DNA of 64,000 nt from the NCBI RefSeq assembly GCF_002979655.1, contig NZ_PCPG01000004.1, positions 124,001 through 188,000 on the forward strand. Direction: 5' to 3'. This document shows positions 25,237-35,300 of this stretch, piece after piece; within the stretch, counting starts at the first letter, position 1; every line of letters begins with the position of its first letter. Made by a program: the position numbers and the translations under genes. The notes below the pieces were generated by a model that did not search any database, was not told the origin of the DNA, and saw only the letters and a list, made by a program, of their open reading frames with translations. Origin of the DNA: Microbacterium sp. MYb45. GTDB taxonomy: Bacteria; Actinomycetota; Actinomycetes; Actinomycetales; Microbacteriaceae.

Positions 25237-26667
25237 CTATTCCGCCGAATTCTCGCGGGACGCAGCATCCGCCGCGCCCGTCCCTGCTCTGTTCTTCGCG
25301 ACCCAGCCTTCGATGTTGCGCTGGGGTGCGACGGTCATGGCCAGTGCGCCGGCCGGGACATCCTTGCGGACGACCGCGCCGGCGCCGGTCTTCGCGCCAG
25401 CTCCCAGCCTAACGGGCGCGACGAGCACCGTGTGCGAGCCGGTGTGCACCTCGTCGCCGATCTCGGTGCGGTGCTTGTTCACGTCGTCGTAGTTCGCCGT
25501 GATGGTGCTCGCACCGAGGTTGACGCCGCGGCCGATCGTGGCGTCGCCGACGTAGGAGAGGTGTGGGACCTTGCTGCCCTCGCCGATCTCGGCATTCTTC
25601 GTCTCGACGTAGGCGCCGATCTTGCCCTTGGCGCCCAGGACCGTGCCGGCCCGGAGGAACGAGAACGGGCCGACGGTGGCCTCCGCGCCGATCACGGCGA
25701 GGGTGGCGTCGGTGCGACGGACCGTCGCATCCTCGCCGACCTCGCAGTCGACGAGGGTCGTGTCCGGTCCGATCACGGCGCCGGAGGCGATGACCGTGGC
25801 ACCCAGGATGTGGGTGTTCGGCAGGAGGGTGACGTCGGGCGAGAGCTTCGCGTCGTCGTCGATCCAGGTGGTCGACGGGTCGATGACGGTGACGCCCTCG
25901 AGCTGCCAGCGACGCACGATGCGCTGGTTGAGCAGGCGACCGACCTCGGTCAGCTGTGCGCGGTCGTTCACCCCGAACGTCACCGAGATGTCGGAGACGA
26001 CGGATGCCGCCACCCGGTCGCCGTCGCGGCGGAGCAGGCCGGGCACATCGGTCAGGTACATCTCGCCCTGCGCGTTGTCGAGACTGAGCTGCGGCAGGTA
26101 GGTGCGCAGCGTCGAGGCCCGGAACACGTACATCCCGGCGTTGATCTCGCGGACCGCGGCTTCTTCCGCACTCGCGTCCTTCTGCTCGACGATGCGGTCG
26201 ACCCCACCGTCGGCATCGCGGACGACGCGTCCGTAACCCGTCGGGTCGTCGAGCAGTGCCGTCATCAGCGTCGCTGGCGCACCCGATGCGCGGTGCTCCT
26301 CCACGAACGCGGAGAGCGTGTCGGCGTCGGCGAGCGGGCAGTCTCCGGAGAGCACGAGCACGTCGCCGTCGAAGTCGTCGGGAAGCGCGTCGACCGCAAC
26401 CTGCACGGCCCGCCCGGTTCCCGGCACGTCGTCCTGATCGACGAACACCGCGTCGGGGTAGTCCTTCGTGAGGGCGGCGACGACCTGATCGCGCTCGTGC
26501 CGCACGACCACCTCGACGTGCGCGGCGTGCAGCCGCCCAGCGGTGGTGAGCACGTGCCCCACCAGAGGGCGCCCGCCGATCGGGTGCAGCACCTTGGGCA
26601 GACGCGATTTCATGCGCGTGCCCTGGCCTGCAGCGAGGACGATGATGGCGAGATTGTTCCCAGTCAT
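25237..26667 (-). CDS. glmU: Bifunctional GlcNAc-1-P uridylyltransferase/GlcN-1-P acetyltransferase
   Basis: A 476-residue enzyme making UDP-GlcNAc for peptidoglycan. The N-terminal pyrophosphorylase has LAAGQGTRMKSRLPKVLHPIGG (residues about 11-32), SGDCPL and the GYGRVVR loop. The C-terminal left-handed beta-helix acetyltransferase starts near residue 260 and includes RAGTVLGAKGKIGAYVETKNAEIG, NLGASTITANYDDVNKHRTEIG and the catalytic His region. The ATG at 26667 is the only start giving the conserved N-terminus, yet it sits 2 bases after the tRNA-Gln end, so its ribosome site lies within the tRNA acceptor stem. A polar C-terminal tail (AADAASRENSAE) ends the protein. Confidence 0.97.
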   Translation of the reverse strand: MTGNNLAIIVLAAGQGTRMKSRLPKVLHPIGGRPLVGHVLTTAGRLHAAHVEVVVRHERDQVVAALTKDYPDAVFVDQDDVPGTGRAVQVAVDALPDDFDGDVLVLSGDCPLADADTLSAFVEEHRASGAPATLMTALLDDPTGYGRVVRDADGGVDRIVEQKDASAEEAAVREINAGMYVFRASTLRTYLPQLSLDNAQGEMYLTDVPGLLRRDGDRVAASVVSDISVTFGVNDRAQLTEVGRLLNQRIVRRWQLEGVTVIDPSTTWIDDDAKLSPDVTLLPNTHILGATVIASGAVIGPDTTLVDCEVGEDATVRRTDATLAVIGAEATVGPFSFLRAGTVLGAKGKIGAYVETKNAEIGEGSKVPHLSYVGDATIGRGVNLGASTITANYDDVNKHRTEIGDEVHTGSHTVLVAPVRLGAGAKTGAGAVVRKDVPAGALAMTVAPQRNIEGWVAKNRAGTGAADAASRENSAE

Positions 26668-26668
26668 G

Positions 26669-26740
26669 CTCCGCCGCCAGGACTCGAACCTAGACCTAAC
26701 AGCTCCAAAGGCTGTCGTGCTGCCATTACACCACGGCGGA
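26669..26740 (-). tRNA. tRNA-Gln (anticodon TTG)
   Basis: A complete cloverleaf on the minus strand, 72 nt including discriminator G. Acceptor TCCGCCG/CGGCGGA, D stem GTGT/GCAC, anticodon stem ACAGC/GCTGT with loop CTTTGGA (TTG at the anticodon), T stem CTAGG/CCTGG with loop TTCGAGT. CCA is not encoded. The 3' end is one base from the glmU start codon. Confidence 0.97.
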
Positions 26741-26866
26741 CCGCGCCGCCCAGGAGGGCACCGCGGGGTCAAGTCTGCCATGCTCCGGCCGGTGTTCCGA
26801 TGTGCGCGGATCACGGCACTCCCGCGCCGTCATGGTTCGGAAACACTGCTCTGGAATGCTGACACC

Positions 26867-27364
26867 ATGAGCATCGTGATCGAGAGGGTCGAGACGGCGA
26901 CCCCGGCCCTCGCAGAATTCCTGGTCGCCCACCACGCCGAGTTGGAGCACACCGCGCCCGCGGAGAGCCGTCATGCGCTGGTCTTCGAGCGCCTGCTCGC
27001 CCCCGGTGTCCGGCTGTTCGCCGGCTCGATCGACGGCCGCCCGGTCGCCACCGGCGCGCTGGCCACGGTCGAAGACGGCCACGAGGAGCTCAAGTCGATG
27101 CGCACGGATCCGGCCCTGCGCGGCCGCGGACTCGGGAAGTCGATGCTGGCCTTCCTCCTCGCCGACGCGCAGGAGCGCGGCATCCGCCGACTCTCGCTCG
27201 AGACCGGCAGCGACGACTTCTTCATCCCCGCACGCGGGATGTATGCGGCGGTCGGGTTCCGTGAATCGGGCCCGTTCGGCCGTTACCTCCCCGACCCGTA
27301 CAGCACCTTCATGACCCTCGACCTGCCGGAGGCGTCCGTCGCGCAGGACCCGCACACGCGATAA
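26867..27364 (+). CDS. GNAT-family N-acetyltransferase
   Basis: A 165-residue acetyltransferase. The acetyl-CoA site is visible as MRTDPALRGRGLGKSMLAFLLADA (about 83-106), with the Q/RxxGxG/A loop as RGRGLG. C-terminal YAAVGFRESGPFGRYLPDPYSTFMTLDL is typical of a GNAT subgroup (PF00583/PF13508-like) acting on small molecules. ATG 26867 was chosen because the upstream in-frame region passes through the tRNA gene. It is divergent from the tRNA-Gln/glmU/prs unit and precedes a MarR regulator by 7 bases. The substrate is unknown; MarR-linked GNATs often detoxify. Confidence 0.88.
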   Translation: MSIVIERVETATPALAEFLVAHHAELEHTAPAESRHALVFERLLAPGVRLFAGSIDGRPVATGALATVEDGHEELKSMRTDPALRGRGLGKSMLAFLLADAQERGIRRLSLETGSDDFFIPARGMYAAVGFRESGPFGRYLPDPYSTFMTLDLPEASVAQDPHTR

Positions 27365-27371
27365 TGGGCGG

Positions 27372-27866
27372 ATGAGCGAGGCGGATGAAGTCGACCGGAT
27401 CGTCGGCGCGTGGAACACCCAACGTCCCGACCTCGACTTCTCACCCCTCGAGGTGCTTTCGCGGATGGACCGCCTCTCGCGCCATCTGGACCGCGCCCGC
27501 CGCGACGTGTTCCGTCGCAGCGACCTGGAGCACTGGGAGTGGGATGTGCTCTCGGCGCTGCGCCGCGCGGGAACGCCGTTCCAGCTCTCCCCCAAGCAGC
27601 TGCTGCAGCAGACCCTGGTCTCGAGCGGCACGATGACCAACCGGATCGACCGGCTCGTCGGCCGCCGCTTCGTGCGCCGCGAGGCCGACCCCGGCGACGG
27701 GCGCAGTGTGCTCGTGACGCTGACCGACGACGGGCGCATCCGCGTGGATGCCGCCATCACCCGCCTCGTCGACGTGGAGGCCGACCTACTGCAGGCGCTC
27801 TCCCGCTCGGACCGGGATCGCCTCGCCGGGCTGCTGCGCAAGCTGAGTCTGAGCTTCGACACGTGA
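27372..27866 (+). CDS. MarR-family transcriptional regulator
   Basis: A 164-residue winged-helix protein. The helix-turn-helix is about residues 68-95 (LSPKQLLQQTLVSSGTMTNRIDRLVGRRFV), followed by the wing with READPGDGRSVLVTLTDDG, a MarR hallmark (DxRSxxVxLT). N- and C-terminal helices would form the dimer. It lies 7 bases after the GNAT gene and 13 bases before the pseudouridine synthase, so the three are probably one transcript. The most likely target is its own operon. Confidence 0.93.
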   Translation: MSEADEVDRIVGAWNTQRPDLDFSPLEVLSRMDRLSRHLDRARRDVFRRSDLEHWEWDVLSALRRAGTPFQLSPKQLLQQTLVSSGTMTNRIDRLVGRRFVRREADPGDGRSVLVTLTDDGRIRVDAAITRLVDVEADLLQALSRSDRDRLAGLLRKLSLSFDT

Positions 27867-27879
27867 GCGGCTCCGCCTG

Positions 27880-28809
27880 ATGGGCATGCCCTCTCCCCTC
27901 CCGGTGCGCGACGGCGTCGGAGCGACCCGACTGCACGTGCCGCTCACCGGTGCCTGGCCCACGGTCGCCGCGTACATGGTCGAGCGCTTCTTCCACCTCG
28001 ATCCCGAACGTCTGCTCGAGCGGTTCGACCGCGGCGACATCGTGCGCGCTGACGGCTCTCCCGTTCCCCGCGACGCCGCACTCGGCAGCGTCGAGTTCGT
28101 CTGGTACTACCGCGAACCCGCCGTCGAGACCCGGATGCCGTTCGAGATCGAGGTCCTGCACCAGGACGACCATCTCGTGGTCGTCGACAAGCCACACTTC
28201 CTGCCCACCACGCCGGGCGGCAAGTTCCTGCAGAACTCTGCGTTGGTGCGACTGCGCAACCTGCTCGACAATGCCGAGCTCGCGCCGATCCACCGGCTCG
28301 ATCGCGCCACCGCCGGGCTGCTGATGTTCTCGACGCGCCCCGCGACCCGCGGCGCCTACCAGCTGCTCTTCGAGAAACGGCAGGTGCAGAAGGCCTACGA
28401 GGCGGTCTCCGCGCTCCCCGAGAACGGGACGCTCCCCGCGTTCCCGGTCGTGTACCGCAACAACATCGACAAGCTCCGCGGCCAGGTGCGCGTGCAGGTC
28501 GACGATGCCAAGGAGCCGAACTCCGAAACGCTCGTCGAGCTGATCCGCGCCGACGAGCGCGTGCTGCACACGCTGCTGCGCCCGCACAGCGGCAAGATGC
28601 ACCAGCTGCGCGTGCACCTCGCCGCCCTCGGCATCGGCATCCTCAACGACCGCTTCTACCCCGAGCTGCAGGAAGACCTGCCGGACGACTACGACCGCCC
28701 GCTGCAGCTGCTGGCGCGAGAGCTGCGCTTCGTCGATCCGATCAGCGGCGCGGACCGGGTGTTCACCACGCGTCGCACCCTGCAGGAAGCACCCGTCAGC
28801 GACGCATGA
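27880..28809 (+). CDS. RluA-family pseudouridine synthase
   Basis: A 309-residue pseudouridine synthase. The catalytic aspartate is in HRLDRATAGL (about residue 148), with the upstream LVVVDKPHFLPTTPGG and downstream motifs KAYEAV and HQLRVHLAALGIGILND typical of the RluA group. The N-terminal part (PERLLERFDRGDIVRADG) is a degenerate S4-like RNA-binding region. Target (rRNA or tRNA) cannot be told. Its last 14 bases overlap the 3' end of the convergent metI gene, so there is no room for a terminator between them. Confidence 0.92.
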   Translation: MGMPSPLPVRDGVGATRLHVPLTGAWPTVAAYMVERFFHLDPERLLERFDRGDIVRADGSPVPRDAALGSVEFVWYYREPAVETRMPFEIEVLHQDDHLVVVDKPHFLPTTPGGKFLQNSALVRLRNLLDNAELAPIHRLDRATAGLLMFSTRPATRGAYQLLFEKRQVQKAYEAVSALPENGTLPAFPVVYRNNIDKLRGQVRVQVDDAKEPNSETLVELIRADERVLHTLLRPHSGKMHQLRVHLAALGIGILNDRFYPELQEDLPDDYDRPLQLLARELRFVDPISGADRVFTTRRTLQEAPVSDA

Positions 28810-29455
28810 CCTTGCGGGCCAGGCGCGTGCCGAGCATCTGCACCAGGTGCACGAACACCACGATCAGGACGATCGCCGCCCACATGACGAGCGGCTCGAA
28901 CTGCCGGAAGCCGTAGATCTGCGCGAACGCACCGAGCCCGCCACCGCCGACGAGGCCCGCCATGGCCGTCATGTCGATCAGCGCCACGAGGATGAACGTG
29001 TAGCCGAGGATGAGCGGCCCGAGCGACTCCGGGATGGCCACGGTGAAGAGGATGCGCCACGGGCCGGCACCCATCGCCCGCGCCGCCTCGATGACTCCGG
29101 GAGAGACCGAGACGAGGTGCTGCTCCACGATGCGCCCGATCGCGAACGCGGCGGCGAGACCGATGATGAAGGCGCCGGCGGTGGTGCCGATGCCCACGCC
29201 CACGACCGCGCGCGCCAGCGGCTGCGCGACCACGAGGAAGATGACGAACGGGATCGGGCGGAAGAAGTTCACCACGAGGTTCGCGAGCACCGAGATGACC
29301 CGGTTCTGTGCGAGACCACCGGGGCGCGTGACGTACAGGATGATGCCGATCGCCAGCCCGAGGATGCCGCCGAGCACCAGCGCGAACGACGTCATGTACA
29401 GGGTCTCGAGTGCGGCCGCCCAGAATTCGGGCCACAGTTCGTTCAGACGCTCCAT
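28796..29455 (-). CDS. metI: D-/L-methionine ABC transporter permease
   Basis: A 219-residue permease with five membrane helices. MetI signatures are the N-terminal LWPEFWAAALETLYMTSFALV, NLVVNFFRPIPFVIFLVVAQPL and the EAA loop EAARAMGAGPWRILFTVAIPES. The start overlaps the metN stop by one base (TGATG). It forms the membrane part of the MetQNI importer. The gene's 3' end overlaps the convergent pseudouridine synthase gene. Confidence 0.95.
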   Translation of the reverse strand: MERLNELWPEFWAAALETLYMTSFALVLGGILGLAIGIILYVTRPGGLAQNRVISVLANLVVNFFRPIPFVIFLVVAQPLARAVVGVGIGTTAGAFIIGLAAAFAIGRIVEQHLVSVSPGVIEAARAMGAGPWRILFTVAIPESLGPLILGYTFILVALIDMTAMAGLVGGGGLGAFAQIYGFRQFEPLVMWAAIVLIVVFVHLVQMLGTRLARKVMRR

Positions 29456-30498
29456 CAGCGGGCCTCCTCTCCGGCGATCTCGGTCACTTCGACGCGTTCG
29501 GCGATGCGGGCGAGCGCGCCGTCGATCGCCGCGGCGTCACCCCGGATCGCGAGGGTCAGGTGCCCGAAGGCGCGCCCGCGGATGTCGTTGATGCCGCCGA
29601 ACACGAGCTCGAAGTCGAGGCCCGCGCCGGCGAGATCGAGGAACACCTGCGCCTGCGACGAGTCGCCGTCGCGGAACGAGAACGTCACCAGGCGGCCCCG
29701 GTGCCGCTCGCGGAGCACCGCGAGCTCGGCCGGCGACGGCACACCCTTCACGACCGTGCCGACGAAGCGCTGGGATGCCGGGTTCTGCGGAGCGGAGAAG
29801 ACGTCGAACACGTCGCCGTGCTCGATCACGCGGCCGTTCTCCATGACCGCCACCTTGGTGGCGATGGTCTGGATGACGTCCATCTCGTGCGTGATGATCA
29901 CGATCGTGACGCCCTGCTCCTGGTTGACCCGCTTGAGCAGGTCGAGCACCTCGTGCGTCGTCTGCGGGTCGAGGGCGCTGGTGGCCTCATCGGCGAGCAG
30001 GATCGCGGGGCCTGTCGCGAGCGCGCGGGCGATGCCGACGCGCTGCTTCTGCCCGCCCGAGAGCTGTTCGGGGTAGGCCTTGGCCTTGTCGGCCAGGCCG
30101 ACGAACGACAGCAGCTCGGCGACCCGCTTCTCGATGTCGTCCTTGGACCAGCCGGCGAGCTTGAGCGGGTAGGCGATGTTGGCCTTGACGCTTCGCGAGG
30201 AGAACAGGTTGAACTGCTGGAAGATCATCCCGATGCCGCCGCGGACCCTGCGCAGCTCGCTCTCCTTGAGCGCGGTGATGTCGACGCCGTCCACCGTGAT
30301 GGTGCCGCTCGTCGCCGGCTCGAGCGCGTTGATCAGCCGCACGAGCGTGGACTTGCCGGCACCCGAGTATCCGATGATGCCGAAGACGTCGCCCTTCTCG
30401 ATCTCGAGGCTGACGTCGTCCACGGCGACGACCTCTGACCCCTCACGGGTGCGGGGCGGGTAGGTCTTGGAGACGTTCGTCAGGGTGACGATCGGCAT
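29455..30498 (-). CDS. metN: Methionine ABC transporter ATP-binding protein with NIL domain
   Basis: A 347-residue ATPase. Walker A GYSGAGKST (about 44-52), signature LSGGQKQR, Walker B ILLADEATSALD and switch ITHEMD are MetN-like. The C-terminal about 80 residues form the NIL/ACT-like domain (VTFSFRDGDSSQAQVFLDL, GGINDIRGRAFGHLTL) that binds intracellular methionine and inhibits transport. The gene is second in metQ-metN-metI, 97 bases after metQ; that gap contains a strong hairpin. Confidence 0.96.
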   Translation of the reverse strand: MPIVTLTNVSKTYPPRTREGSEVVAVDDVSLEIEKGDVFGIIGYSGAGKSTLVRLINALEPATSGTITVDGVDITALKESELRRVRGGIGMIFQQFNLFSSRSVKANIAYPLKLAGWSKDDIEKRVAELLSFVGLADKAKAYPEQLSGGQKQRVGIARALATGPAILLADEATSALDPQTTHEVLDLLKRVNQEQGVTIVIITHEMDVIQTIATKVAVMENGRVIEHGDVFDVFSAPQNPASQRFVGTVVKGVPSPAELAVLRERHRGRLVTFSFRDGDSSQAQVFLDLAGAGLDFELVFGGINDIRGRAFGHLTLAIRGDAAAIDGALARIAERVEVTEIAGEEAR

Positions 30499-30526
30499 GG
30501 GCTGCTCCGGTCTGCTTCGGGAACGA

Positions 30527-30561
30527 AGAATCGGGTGACGCTTCTCGCGGCACCCGATTCT
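30527..30561 (-). terminator. Intra-operon hairpin between metQ and metN
   Basis: An 11-bp perfect inverted repeat (AGAATCGGGTG 30527-30537 with CACCCGATTCT 30551-30561) and a 13-base loop. On the minus strand it is followed by TTCGTT. In this place it would act as a partial terminator or 3' stabiliser, giving more binding protein than ATPase and permease. Confidence 0.65.
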
Positions 30562-30595
30562 CCCTCATCGGACGAAAGGGGGTTTCCCCGTCGTC

Positions 30596-31507
30596 CTACT
30601 TCTTCGAGTCCGCGTCCTTCTGGACCTTCTCGAGCGACGCGACGAGGTCCTCGACCGGGGTCTGCAGCGCCACGGCGGTGTCGCCCGACGACTTCAGCAG
30701 ACCCTTCTGGACGTCTTCATTCGTCTGGAAGATCTCGACGAGCTTGAGGTACGTCTCGTTGTCGGCATCATCGGCGCGCGCGGCGAAGATGTTCACGTAC
30801 GGCAGCGCGCCGGCATCCTCGGGGTCGTCCTGGGCGATCGCGTCCTCGAACGAGAGGCCGGCCGGCTCCACGAAGTCGTTGTTGATGATCGCGGCGGCGA
30901 CGTCGGGCAGCGACGTCGGGACGATCGCGGCCTCCAGCGCCTTGACCTTGACCTCGGACTTCTCGGTGTCCACGTCGGCGAGGTCGGAGTACGGGGTGCC
31001 ACCGCTCTTCAGCTCGATGAGGCCGGCCTGCTGCAGCACGTTCAGCGCGCGGGCCTGGTTCGAGGCGTCATCCGGGACGGCGACGGTCTCGCCCTTCGGG
31101 ATGTCCTTCACGTCGTCGTACTTGGTCGAGTACAGACCGAGCGGGTAGATCGCGGTCGACCCGATCGGGGTCAGGTCCGCACCCGAGGCGTTGTTGTACT
31201 CCGCGAGGTACACGATGTGCTGGAACTGGTTCAGGTCGATCTCACCCTCGGTGAGCGCCGGGTTGGGCTGCTCGTAGGAGCCGAAGTCGACCAGCTCGAC
31301 CGTGATGCCCTCCTCGGCCGCAGCATCGACGAATGCGGGCCACTGCTCATCGCCCTTGCCGACGACGCCGATCTTCACGACCTCGTCCTCGGTCGAGCCC
31401 GCGCTGCCGGAACCGGCTTCGGAGGATGCCGTCGCGCAGCCTGCGAGCGCGACGAAGAGCGGGACCGCGGCGAGCGCGGCGATGACGGAAGTGGTGCGGC
31501 GTGACAT
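30596..31507 (-). CDS. metQ: Methionine-binding lipoprotein
   Basis: A 303-residue NlpA/MetQ lipoprotein. Signal peptide with lipobox LAGC (Cys24). Family features: KIGVVGKGDEQWPAFVDAAAEEGI, LVDFGSYEQPNPALTEGEIDLNQFQH (the NLPA signature, including NxALxxGxIDxNxFQH), YPLGLYS and VAVPDDASNQARAL. It is the first gene of the metQNI operon; upstream are 103 bases to the antiporter stop, which must contain the promoter. No SAM-riboswitch structure is apparent there. Confidence 0.95.
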   Translation of the reverse strand: MSRRTTSVIAALAAVPLFVALAGCATASSEAGSGSAGSTEDEVVKIGVVGKGDEQWPAFVDAAAEEGITVELVDFGSYEQPNPALTEGEIDLNQFQHIVYLAEYNNASGADLTPIGSTAIYPLGLYSTKYDDVKDIPKGETVAVPDDASNQARALNVLQQAGLIELKSGGTPYSDLADVDTEKSEVKVKALEAAIVPTSLPDVAAAIINNDFVEPAGLSFEDAIAQDDPEDAGALPYVNIFAARADDADNETYLKLVEIFQTNEDVQKGLLKSSGDTAVALQTPVEDLVASLEKVQKDADSKK

Positions 31508-31610
31508 GGGAAGGAGTTCCTCTCGTGGGGGGACTCGACTACGTTAGGCAGGCACCATCGAACGTGCGGAATCGAGTCGTCACACGGCGTCACAGCCTGC
31601 TCGGCGCAGG

Positions 31611-33380
31611 TCAGTCGAACTCCTCGATCCCCTGCAGACGCACCTGCTCGAGGTCGAGGCGGGCCGAGATGCGGCGCACGACGAGGTCGTCGACCGTCCC
31701 CGCACCGCGCAGACCCAGGAGCACCTCGCGCTTGCGGTCGATGAGGGCGAGCTTGAGGCGCGTGTGCTCCTCGTGCCGGATCAGCGGCGAGCGCTGCGCG
31801 AGGTCGACGTCGGCCGAGGTCGCGATCATCTGCAGGACCGTCCCGTCGGTGCCATCGGGCCCCGTGGCCTGATCCACTCCCCCGCTCGGTGCCGGAACTT
31901 CTTCGGGCGGATCAGCGGTTCCGGCGCTCAGCGGATCGGGCTCGTCGAGCATCTCGTCCAGTGCGTCGGCCTCGGCGTCGACGATCGCCTGCTCACGCGC
32001 CAGTGTGCGCGCGTTCGCGAACTCGAGCATCGCGTAGCCCTCGGTCCGCACACGGTCGCGGACCTCCTGCCCGATGCCGTGCTCGGCGGCGAGGTCGTCG
32101 AGGGCTGCGAGCGCCGCACCCGAGATCGCCCGCTCGGCGAGCTCGTACTCCTCGTCCTCGACATGATCGACGGGAAACCGCGCCCAGCGCACGAGCGCGG
32201 GGAGCAGCGGGGCCTGCACGAGCAGGCTCAGCATGATGACTCCGGCCGTGACGAACACGATCTCGTCGCGTCCGGACACCACCCCGCCCTCGGTGATCGT
32301 GGCGGGGACCGACAGCGCGATCGCGAGCGAGACCGCACCGCGCATGCCGGCCATGGTCGACACGACGCGCGCCCGCGACCGGGCTCCCCGCGCCGGACGC
32401 CCACCGGTCTGGCGCTGGAAGAGCACGTTCAGCACCTGGAACACGTAGCGCACGACCAGGAGGGTCGCCCACACCGCGAGCGTGATCAGCACGAGCCGGC
32501 CGATCGCCGCCGCCGAGATCTCGTGCACGACGTACTGCACCTCGAGGCCGATCAGCACGAACAGCGCGCCGTTGAGCAGGAAGACTCCGAACGGCCAGGC
32601 CGCATCGGCCTGTCGGCGGGAGGACGCCGTCGTCACGCGCGGCGACACGTAGGCGACGATGAGCCCGGCGACGACGACCGCGAGAACGCCGGAGGCGTGC
32701 ACCATCTCGGCAGCGAGGAACGCCGTGAACGGGATCAGCAGCAGCGCCACGTTGATCACGATCGTCGAGGATGTGCGCCGCAGCAGCAGGTATCCGAGGC
32801 CGGCGATCACGACACCGGCGGCGATCCCGCCGACGTAGGAGATCAGCACGTCGAGTGTCACGGAGAGCGGGGTGATCTGACCGCCGAGCGCGAGCGAGAC
32901 CGCGATCGCGTACAGCACGAGCGCCGTGCCGTCGTTGGTGAGGCTCTCGGCCTTCAGCTTCATGAATGTGCGGCGCGGCAGCAGGCGACCGAGCGCCGCG
33001 ACGGCCGTGGCATCCGGCGGTGCGACCGCCGCTCCCAGGATGAGCGCGATCTCCCACGGCATCCCGAACAGCACGCCGATGCCGGCGACCGCGAACGCCG
33101 ACGCGACCACGAGGACCGTGCTCATCGGGAGGATGTAGCGGAAGTCGCGGCGGATCGAGCGCAGCGACGTCGTGAGACTCTCCCAGAACAGGATCACCGG
33201 GAGGAACAGCAGCAGCACCGTTTCGGGCGGCAGCTGCACTTCACGCAGCGGCGGGATGAAGCCGAGCAGCAGGCCGAAGATGACCAGGACGAGGGGCAGC
33301 GCGAGACGCACGCGCGGGGCGATCAGGGTTCCGACGAGAATCGTGAGTCCGAGCAGGACCGTTACTTCGAGGCCTTCCAT
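31611..33380 (-). CDS. Na+/H+ antiporter, CPA1 family
   Basis: A 589-residue membrane protein. About 12 membrane helices occupy residues 1-410; the ion-binding region includes AAVAPPDATAVAAL and ESLTNDGTALVLY, the paired Asp motifs of CPA1 exchangers. Residues about 415-589 form a cytoplasmic tail with a helical segment and a low-complexity stretch (LDEPDPLSAGTADPPEEVPAPSG). It exchanges Na+ (or K+) for H+ for pH and salt homeostasis. ATG 33380 follows a GGGAGG site. It is 40 bases downstream of the ABC-F gene on the same strand. Confidence 0.92.
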   Translation of the reverse strand: MEGLEVTVLLGLTILVGTLIAPRVRLALPLVLVIFGLLLGFIPPLREVQLPPETVLLLFLPVILFWESLTTSLRSIRRDFRYILPMSTVLVVASAFAVAGIGVLFGMPWEIALILGAAVAPPDATAVAALGRLLPRRTFMKLKAESLTNDGTALVLYAIAVSLALGGQITPLSVTLDVLISYVGGIAAGVVIAGLGYLLLRRTSSTIVINVALLLIPFTAFLAAEMVHASGVLAVVVAGLIVAYVSPRVTTASSRRQADAAWPFGVFLLNGALFVLIGLEVQYVVHEISAAAIGRLVLITLAVWATLLVVRYVFQVLNVLFQRQTGGRPARGARSRARVVSTMAGMRGAVSLAIALSVPATITEGGVVSGRDEIVFVTAGVIMLSLLVQAPLLPALVRWARFPVDHVEDEEYELAERAISGAALAALDDLAAEHGIGQEVRDRVRTEGYAMLEFANARTLAREQAIVDAEADALDEMLDEPDPLSAGTADPPEEVPAPSGGVDQATGPDGTDGTVLQMIATSADVDLAQRSPLIRHEEHTRLKLALIDRKREVLLGLRGAGTVDDLVVRRISARLDLEQVRLQGIEEFD

Positions 33381-33420
33381 CCCTACCTCCCAACAGCGTC
33401 AGGAGAAGGATATTCCTCGG

Positions 33421-35244
<1,824 letters not shown>

Positions 35245-35288
35245 GTTCCTTCCAGGGTAGCCGCGCGCGATGGGTACGGCGGCCAGCC

Positions 35289-35300
35289 TAAAATCGACGG
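35289..35300 (+). promoter_or_regulatory. -10 box of a leaderless promoter
   Basis: TAAAAT (35289-35294) lies 6 bases before the GTG start at 35301, the spacing expected when transcription begins at the start codon. No ribosome site precedes the GTG. No clear -35 box is seen. Confidence 0.5.

Noticed and set aside
31508..31610. SAM or other methionine riboswitch upstream of metQ
   Set aside because: Only 103 bases are available and I could not fold a known SAM-riboswitch core from them.
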